Shown: positions 14,901 to 19,604 of the stretch, one piece after another
Layout of the letters: each line of letters opens with the position of its first letter
Numbering within the stretch: position 1 is the first letter of the stretch
Source: an uncultured Clostridia bacterium
GTDB lineage: Bacteria; Bacillota; Clostridia; TANB77; CAG-508
NCBI GenBank assembly: GCA_934153805.1
Contig: CAKPFO010000029.1
Coordinates: forward strand, 1-19,604
Reading direction: 5' to 3'
Length of the DNA stretch: 19,604 nucleotides
Position numbers and translations under genes: made by a program
Notes under the pieces: generated by a model
What the model saw: the letters and a program-made list of their open reading frames with translations, nothing else
What the model was told of the DNA's origin: nothing
Database searches by the model: none

Positions 14901-15612
14901 ATTAAAAGAAATAGAAGAAAAACTTAATTGGAAATATGAATATGAACTAGCGCAAAAAATTCCTACAAAAACATCAGTAAGCAAAATAAAAGAAGAAAAA
15001 AATAAAACATTAAAGTTAAAAGAATTTTTGGAGGAAGAAGAAAATATACAAAACATGTCTAAAGGATTAAATGTGCCAAAATTTGCAAAAGAAGATAAAA
15101 TAACATCTAGCGAAAAAGGTACATTAATACACCTTTGTATAAAAAATCTTGACGAAAATAAAAATTATTCGTTAGAAGATATAAAAGAGTTGATTGAAAA
15201 ATTAGAACAGAAGGAAATTATTACACAAAAAGAAAAAGAAGCAATTAATATAAATACTTTATTAAGATATACACAGTCAGATTTATACAAAGATTTGAAA
15301 CAAGCACAGCATATATATAAGGAAGAACCATTTTATATTAATGTACCAGCAAGCCAAATCTATGACAGTGATGTAGCAGAGAAAATTCTAGTTCAAGGTA
15401 TTATTGACTTATATTATATAGATAAAGAGGGAAAATTAATATTAGTTGATTTTAAAACAGATTATGTAGAAAATAATGATGAAAGAATTTTAGTAGAGAA
15501 GTATAAGGAACAATTGAAATTATATAGAGAGGCTTTGGAAAAAGCTTTGAATAGAAGTGTAGACAAAACAATTATTTATTCTTTATATTTGCAAAAAGAA
15601 ATAATTGTTTAA
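11959..15612 (+). CDS. addA: AddA: helicase-nuclease subunit A for double-strand break repair
   Basis: This 1217-residue UvrD-type helicase with a C-terminal nuclease matches AddA in length and layout. Motifs in order: WTKEQEQAI (Q motif), AAAAGSGKTAVLVERI with Walker A at 28-32, VVTFTNAAASEMRQRI, DEYQD (403-407), IMSIHKSKGLEFPIVF, and EEMRVLYVALTRAKEKLYITG (about 874-894). The RecB-type nuclease shows GTLIHLC with His1058, GIIDLYY with Asp1150, and DFKTD (1164-1168) carrying Asp1164 and Lys1166. With AddB it resects DNA ends until a Chi-like site for RecA loading. The start has AAGGAG and a good promoter. In most Firmicutes addB lies directly before addA; here a membrane protein gene and a repeat occupy that place. 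Confidence 0.96.
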   Translation: MPEVKWTKEQEQAIFQKNSNILVAAAAGSGKTAVLVERIINKVINEKIDIDKILVVTFTNAAASEMRQRILEAIYKKIDENPKDIHLQRQINLLNKSSICTIHSFCLDVIKNYFYEIDVSANFRIGDTAEIELLKEDVLEELFEEKYLNNDKEFIKLINNFTTYKGDEPLKELILKIYNYIQSAPFPDEWIEQKVEMFNLKENIDFSQTIWGQILLKEFLSQVLESKLKLQNVQKNLNRFFELEKFSTVIANDIDQLEKLEKSIKADTKELWEKTYINANELKFDKWPVDRKATIDYKNEAKEIRDKVKKELDASIKKIFIYNSKEATTDIFDMYKLLVSLKDIILEFEQKFSDAKKQKNIIDFHDIEHYALKILVKKDENGEYKPTDVANKIKEKFNEIDIDEYQDSNLVQENILNSISNRKNIFMVGDVKQSIYKFRQARPELFIEKYEKYLDVEQDNSDGMKIKLFKNFRSRKNILDITNIIFENIMSKELGDINYDENEYLNLGANYEEPPENIKEYAGLAELHIIDLSNKEDEDIYINSEETGEEQAEENEEPIENTLIEAKFVANKIKELIKSNYQVYDRKAGYRKITYKDIVILLRATSNVAPVYEKELTQLDIPVFSDASAEYLDSTEIQTIMSVLKIIDNPMQDIPLVTVLRSIIGSFTDNDLIEIRLADRNSNFYTALIKSRISVKESIRKKIDTFLDNLEKWKKQEEYMSIDEIIWQIYVDTNYYNYVGLLTNGKLRQANLKMLFEKAKQYESASFKGLYNFIGFIDKLKTSSKDMQAAKIIGENDDVVRIMSIHKSKGLEFPIVFLCGTAKRFNMKDLNENILMHQDLGFGPKYIDYDRRIEYSTLAKEAIKIRNRTETISEEMRVLYVALTRAKEKLYITGISKDTQKDLKEKSDLLSMYADSDKIEKNILQKCKSYLDWIEVVYLKNKEKMKSIIELYEHSGKEIQANEEITKEETKSFGKAEDKNKLKEIEEKLNWKYEYELAQKIPTKTSVSKIKEEKNKTLKLKEFLEEEENIQNMSKGLNVPKFAKEDKITSSEKGTLIHLCIKNLDENKNYSLEDIKELIEKLEQKEIITQKEKEAININTLLRYTQSDLYKDLKQAQHIYKEEPFYINVPASQIYDSDVAEKILVQGIIDLYYIDKEGKLILVDFKTDYVENNDERILVEKYKEQLKLYREALEKALNRSVDKTIIYSLYLQKEIIV

Positions 15613-15661
15613 AATTAATTTTTTTGATATACTAATTGAAAAAACAGTAGGAGGAATAAAA

Positions 15662-17959
15662 GTGACAAGTAAAACTAAAGAAGATGAAGAGCTAAAGGAA
15701 AATTTAAAATATGTAGGATTAGACTTAAAAGAGATACCAGAAAGTCTTTTAAGTAATTCTAAAATAAGTTATAAACCATTAAAAAATTACGATGATACAA
15801 ATTATAAAGTATATAAATATGTAGATATAAAAGACATAGACATACTAATAACACCACGAGATAGACTAGACGATTTAAATGAAAAATATAAAGAGGCACA
15901 GCCAATTTTTGAATATATGGATGCAAATAATGAAGAAAATATAGAAAAATATACAGCATTTTTAAATATGATAAAAAATATAGATACAGAAAAGATAGAA
16001 GAAATAGAACGTGAACAAAAAATGCTAAATAAAAAAATTCCATATGAAATAAAATATAAAAATGATTTTAAATGGCAAATATATTATTCAGATGTGGAAG
16101 ACAAATATTTCATGCTATTTTCAAGTAATGAGAATAATACAGAAACATTATTCTATTTAATAAAGAAAAAAATTCAAGCTAAAAAAGGCAAAAAGAAGGA
16201 AATGATTTATGTACCAATAAGTCATGAAGACTATTCAAATAAACTATTAAGAAAATCACAAATAGCAGACTTAGAAAATTATTTATGGTTTTTCACAAAA
16301 GATTGGGCCTCTATATATGAGGTACATGACCAAGAAGATAATGTTACATTACAGATAATAGGTGAAACAAATGTATATGAAAAAATAAAGAGTATGTATA
16401 AAATATCATTAGAAGATAAAAAACAAGCAGAGGAGCAATTTAAACTTATAAAGGCATTATTTATATTAGGATCTCACAATGAGGGAGAATATGAATTTAA
16501 AACAATGATAAATGAAGAAGGAAGCTTGGATTTTTGTTATAACTTAAATAAAATAACATATTCAAATTTATTAGGATTTATAAGACAACAAGTAATGGTA
16601 AAAGAACAAAAAATAGATGCCATATATAATCAAATAATTGTCAAAATGGAAAGCTTAGAAATGTTAAAGCAGACCGTAAAAAAACAAAATGAAGAATATT
16701 TAATAAAAGAAAGACAGATAGTAAACTTCTTAGAGTGCAAGAAAACTTTTTTTGGTAGAGTAAAATATTTTTTCAAAGGAAAGAAAAGCAAAACAAAAGA
16801 GACTTTTCAAGTTCCTAAAGAAGCGGAGCAAAGAGAAGAAATAAACAAGTCAGAAAAAATAGAAACAAAAGAACTTTATACAATAGAAGATTTATTAAAA
16901 GTATCTAGCTCAGTTAAAGAAGAAGAAACAAAATTGAAAAATATAGAAATGGATATAAAAGCATTAGAAAACAAAAAAATAAATTTGGAAAGTAAAATAA
17001 AAAATGCTACTTTATATATAAATGAAATAGAAAGTCACAAAAAAAGTATATTTGATTTTTGGAAATTTACAAATAAAGATGAGGTATCACTTTTAACTCA
17101 GAGCGAAGAAAAGCCAGAAAGTGATAATACTAAACTAAAAAAGGTATTTGATTATGAAGAAGATATAGAAGATTTTGGAAAACTTATCGATGAAAAACAA
17201 AAAATGTTACTTTCAAAAAATGAATGTGATGCAATGTTTGCAATCAGAAATGACATTAATACATTTAACATATTAAATAAAACACGAATATTAAAAAGAG
17301 ATAATGATGCAATACAAAAAAAATTGGACAACCTAAAAAAAGAATATATGAGTGATTATGAAAATATACAATCTAAAGACTTTGATATATTTGGAGGAGT
17401 AATAGAAGACAAAACGAAGATAAAAGTTCTAAAAAATAGTAAACATAGAGAAATAGAAAAAGATAAATATAAAATATTAGAAATCAATCCACAAACAACA
17501 ATAGAAGAGTATAAAGACAATATAGAAAATTATAAAAAACTGTTAGAAGAAGCCTATGGAAAAATAGAAATACCATATGATATATCTTTGTATCAAGCAG
17601 GAACAAAAGAATTACAAGAAAATAGTTTTCAAATATTCAATATAAATCCAAAATCAGAATTAGAAAATAAAAATATAAAAGGCGAGAAAATAAAATTATA
17701 TAAATGTAACTTAAAAGAAAAAATGCCAGCATTATTTTATACTAATATAATGTTTTATGATAATTTGAATAAGACATTACCAAGTGGAATAGACATAGAA
17801 ACAGAAGCTTTATTAGATTTAAGCAAATTTGAATTAAAATTGATTGCTAGAAAAGATTTTAATATAAATTGCATAGCTGGAGAATTTGAAAATCAAATTA
17901 AGCGAATAGAACTATATGAATATGAATTAGAAAGGACGGCAAAATATAATGATAAATAG
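15662..17959 (+). CDS. large coiled-coil protein of unknown function
   Basis: I do not recognise this 765-residue protein. The start is GTG at 15662, because TAGGAGGA lies 6 bases upstream; reading from an earlier in-frame TTG would overlap addA and has no ribosome site. The N-terminal 300 residues look globular and mixed alpha/beta. Coiled-coil segments lie around 312-360, 415-465 and 497-570, rich in Glu and Lys. Between the first two is a basic aromatic patch, FFGRVKYFFKGKKSK (about 363-378), which could bind membrane or nucleic acid. The C-terminal 190 residues look globular again. There is no signal peptide, membrane helix or P-loop. It begins 49 bases after addA and overlaps deoB by 11 bases, so all three are probably one operon. 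A structural or scaffold role is a guess. Confidence 0.8.
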   Translation: MTSKTKEDEELKENLKYVGLDLKEIPESLLSNSKISYKPLKNYDDTNYKVYKYVDIKDIDILITPRDRLDDLNEKYKEAQPIFEYMDANNEENIEKYTAFLNMIKNIDTEKIEEIEREQKMLNKKIPYEIKYKNDFKWQIYYSDVEDKYFMLFSSNENNTETLFYLIKKKIQAKKGKKKEMIYVPISHEDYSNKLLRKSQIADLENYLWFFTKDWASIYEVHDQEDNVTLQIIGETNVYEKIKSMYKISLEDKKQAEEQFKLIKALFILGSHNEGEYEFKTMINEEGSLDFCYNLNKITYSNLLGFIRQQVMVKEQKIDAIYNQIIVKMESLEMLKQTVKKQNEEYLIKERQIVNFLECKKTFFGRVKYFFKGKKSKTKETFQVPKEAEQREEINKSEKIETKELYTIEDLLKVSSSVKEEETKLKNIEMDIKALENKKINLESKIKNATLYINEIESHKKSIFDFWKFTNKDEVSLLTQSEEKPESDNTKLKKVFDYEEDIEDFGKLIDEKQKMLLSKNECDAMFAIRNDINTFNILNKTRILKRDNDAIQKKLDNLKKEYMSDYENIQSKDFDIFGGVIEDKTKIKVLKNSKHREIEKDKYKILEINPQTTIEEYKDNIENYKKLLEEAYGKIEIPYDISLYQAGTKELQENSFQIFNINPKSELENKNIKGEKIKLYKCNLKEKMPALFYTNIMFYDNLNKTLPSGIDIETEALLDLSKFELKLIARKDFNINCIAGEFENQIKRIELYEYELERTAKYNDK

Positions 17960-19124
17960 AGTAATTATAACTGTACTTGATGGATTTGGAGTAGGAGAAT
18001 CTCCAGATGCAAAAGAATACAAAGATGAAGGAAGCAATACGTTAAAAGGAATATACGATAATGCAAAGCTAGACTTACCAAATATGAAAAAGTTAGGATT
18101 ATATAATATAGAAGGAATTGGAATAGAAAATAAAGAAGAAAATCCAATAGGAGCATATGGAAAAGCACAAGAAAAATCAGTAGGAAAAAATAGTCCTGTA
18201 GGACATTGGGAAATGTCAGGACACATTACTAACCCTGGATTTAAAACATATCCACAAGCATTTCCAAAAGAAATGATAGATGAATTTATAGAAAAGACAG
18301 GAGTAAAAGGAATACTATGTAACGAAGTTGGCTCTGGAACAGAAATATTAAAACGTTTTGGCGAAGAACACATGAAAACAGGATATCCAATAATCTACAC
18401 ATCTGCAGATAGTGTATTCCAAATAGCAGCACATGAGGATATAATTCCAATAGAAAAATTATATGAAATATGTAGAATAGCAAGAAAAATGCTAGACAAA
18501 AAAGAATACAACGTAGGAACAGTAATAGCAAGACCTTTCGTAGGTACTTGTTCAGAAGACTTTACAAGAACATATAATAGAAAAGACTTTGAATCAAACA
18601 CATTTGGAAGAACGATGTTAGATGTAATATCAGAAAACGAAAAAGAAGTTATAGCAATAGGAAAAATAGAAGATTTATTTTCAGGACGTGGAATAACAAA
18701 AGCAATTCACACAAATGGAAACGCAGATGGAATAGAAAAAACAATAGAAGAAATAAAAAAAGATACAGAAGGATTGATTTTCACAAACTTAGTAGACTTT
18801 GACATGTTATATGGACACAGAAATAATATAGAAGGATATGCAAAAGCATTAGAATACTTTGACAGCAAACTTCCTATTATAATAGAAAATATGAAAGACA
18901 CAGATATACTAATAATAACAGCAGACCACGGAAATGATCCGTCAACACCAAGTACAGACCACTCAAGAGAATATATTCCTATTATAATATATGGAAAACA
19001 AATAAAAGAAAATGTAAACGTAGGAACAAGAAAAACTTATGCAGACATAAGTGCAACAGTATTAGATATATTGCAAATGCCAAAACTAGATATTGGTACA
19101 AGCTTAAAAAATGAAATCTTATAA
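17949..19124 (+). CDS. deoB: phosphopentomutase DeoB
   Basis: This 391-residue member of the alkaline phosphatase superfamily interconverts (deoxy)ribose 1- and 5-phosphate, linking nucleoside salvage to the pentose phosphate pathway. It shows VLDGFGVGESPDA with metal ligand Asp11, GHWEMSG, YTSADSVFQIAAHE, VIARPFVG, LVDFDMLYGHR, and TADHGNDPSTPSTDHSRE with the remaining metal ligands. The length matches Bacillus DeoB. The residue aligned with the phosphothreonine of Bacillus cereus DeoB (Thr85 in GKDTMTGHWE) is Ser82 here (GKNSPVGHWE). The ATG overlaps the preceding gene by 11 bases, with AAAGGA about 12 bases upstream, so it is translationally coupled. No clear terminator follows directly. 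Confidence 0.95.
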   Translation: MINRVIITVLDGFGVGESPDAKEYKDEGSNTLKGIYDNAKLDLPNMKKLGLYNIEGIGIENKEENPIGAYGKAQEKSVGKNSPVGHWEMSGHITNPGFKTYPQAFPKEMIDEFIEKTGVKGILCNEVGSGTEILKRFGEEHMKTGYPIIYTSADSVFQIAAHEDIIPIEKLYEICRIARKMLDKKEYNVGTVIARPFVGTCSEDFTRTYNRKDFESNTFGRTMLDVISENEKEVIAIGKIEDLFSGRGITKAIHTNGNADGIEKTIEEIKKDTEGLIFTNLVDFDMLYGHRNNIEGYAKALEYFDSKLPIIIENMKDTDILIITADHGNDPSTPSTDHSREYIPIIIYGKQIKENVNVGTRKTYADISATVLDILQMPKLDIGTSLKNEIL

Positions 19125-19290
19125 CGTATAGAATATACTAATTCATAATTGTAAACAACTACTTAATTAATTGCTAAATTGATAAAATTAGGAATTAAAG
19201 CAAAAAAACCAACACTTTCATAAAAAAACTGTTGCAATTGCAACTAAAATAATACCTGAAAATAAAAAAATAAAAAAAGTGTAAAAAAGG
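19125..19290 (+). other. AT-rich intergenic region after deoB
   Basis: No gene is visible in these 166 bases. The one distinct element is a 14-base perfect palindrome, GTTGCAATTGCAAC, at 19231-19244. It has no T tract after it and may be a protein-binding site. Several A tracts just before 19290 could act as an UP element for the following promoter. Confidence 0.5.
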
Positions 19291-19292
19291 TG

Positions 19293-19321
19293 TTGACATT
19301 TAAAATAAAAGGTGCTATTAT
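19293..19321 (+). promoter_or_regulatory. rRNA operon promoter P1
   Basis: Consensus TTGACA (19293-19298), 17 bases, then TATTAT (19316-19321) with a TGC extended -10. It is very strong and has A tracts upstream. It is the first of two tandem promoters, the usual arrangement before rRNA operons in Firmicutes. Confidence 0.85.
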
Positions 19322-19376
19322 AAGAAAGCTTTGAGAAAAAGCGACAAAAAATGATAAAAAATAGCATCTTTTTTAG
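19307..19376 (+). terminator. possible terminator overlapping P1
   Basis: AAAAGGTGCTATT (19307-19319) can pair with AATAGCATCTTTT (19360-19372): 13 pairs including one G-T, followed by further T. The 40-base loop holds a small inner hairpin (GCTTT/AAAGC). The 5' arm includes part of the P1 -10 box, so only transcripts arriving from deoB could form it. The long loop lowers confidence. Confidence 0.35.
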
Positions 19377-19434
19377 TTATTTTTTTATATAAAAAATGAA
19401 GAGAAAAAATAATTAAAAAATAACAAAAAAAGTA

Positions 19435-19464
19435 TTGACAAATAATAATCAATTATGCTAGAAT
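19435..19464 (+). promoter_or_regulatory. rRNA operon promoter P2
   Basis: Consensus TTGACA (19435-19440), 18 bases, TAGAAT (19459-19464) preceded by TGC. The DNA before it is strongly A-tracted (19395-19431), like an UP element. Transcription should start near 19471. Confidence 0.85.
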
Positions 19465-19470
19465 AAGAAT

Positions 19471-19604
19471 TGTCCTCAGCAAGAGGAAAACAAAACAATA
19501 TATAATATTTATATTATATATTAAACTAAAAAGTACATTGAAAAGTAAACAATAAACAAACCTTTGAAGAAACCAAGCGGTAGTAAATAAGTACTACCAA
19601 AATT
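19471..19604 (+). promoter_or_regulatory. structured rRNA leader, 16S rRNA expected at or just past the window end
   Basis: Three hairpins follow P2: TCCTC/GAGGA (19473-19487), an 11-bp AT stem with loop TTTA (19497-19522), and GGTAGTA/TACTACC (19579-19598). Between them, CATTGAAAAGTAAACAA (from about 19534) and CTTTGAAGAAACC (from about 19562) resemble the CTTTGAAAACT word found before 16S genes in Firmicutes, where boxA-type antitermination and processing sites lie. The final CAAAATT fits the DNA just before TGAGAGTTTGATC, the 16S start, which is not in the window. The rRNA assignment is inference from these patterns. Confidence 0.65.

Noticed and set aside
12000..15600. CRISPR or tandem DNA repeats within the long genes
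   Set aside because: Only A-rich low complexity was seen, with no regularly spaced identical units.

Overview
The window comes from a very AT-rich, low-GC Gram-positive bacterium, most likely an uncultured member of the Clostridia. The evidence is strong AGGAGG-type ribosome sites, the ireB-ruvX-DUF1292 block, mini-RNase III, diadenylate cyclase CdaA and AddA, and heavy use of AGA and ATA codons. TGA is used as a stop (gene ending at 6880), so it is not a Mycoplasma-type code. Almost all genes lie on the + strand in tightly packed, often overlapping operons. One small gene lies on the - strand. No CRISPR array, tRNA, intact transposase or prophage was seen.

Layout. (1) 203-3987: three genes I cannot assign to a known pathway. 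They are a secreted, two-membrane-segment, pilin-like small protein whose signal peptide is out of frame with its body; a CpaE/TadZ-like receiver-ATPase protein with a degenerate P-loop, two AT-hook motifs and five LPGFE repeats; and a membrane-anchored GAF plus degenerate-GGDEF protein. This is the most unusual part of the window. (2) 3999-5115: ireB, ruvX and a DUF1292 gene, ended by a perfect-palindrome terminator. (3) 5215-7251: a four-helix membrane protein, then an accessory-looking stretch with a HAD phosphatase-like gene, a GNAT acetyltransferase and a frameshifted remnant of an S66 peptidase. (4) 7324-8749: rbgA (ribosome assembly GTPase) and mrnC (23S rRNA maturation nuclease). (5) 8890-10801: a 39-residue membrane peptide with its own promoter, cdaA (c-di-AMP synthesis) and truA. 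(6) 10819-11152: a - strand 82-residue gene of foreign codon usage, with a clear promoter and a terminator that overlaps its stop codon. (7) 11305-11884: a Cys-tailed membrane protein followed directly by a 38-bp perfect inverted repeat, a MITE/REP-like element. (8) 11905-19124: a strong promoter, addA, a 765-residue coiled-coil protein of unknown function and deoB. (9) 19125-19604: non-coding DNA with tandem extended -10 promoters and a structured leader, which looks like the upstream region of an rRNA operon; 16S rRNA probably starts at or just beyond the right edge.

Several genes serve ribosome and RNA maturation (ruvX, rbgA, mrnC, truA, the rRNA leader) or DNA repair and nucleotide metabolism (addA, deoB). 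IreB and CdaA belong to Ser/Thr-kinase and c-di-AMP envelope and osmotic control. Two usual partners are absent from their expected positions: cdaR after cdaA, and addB before addA.
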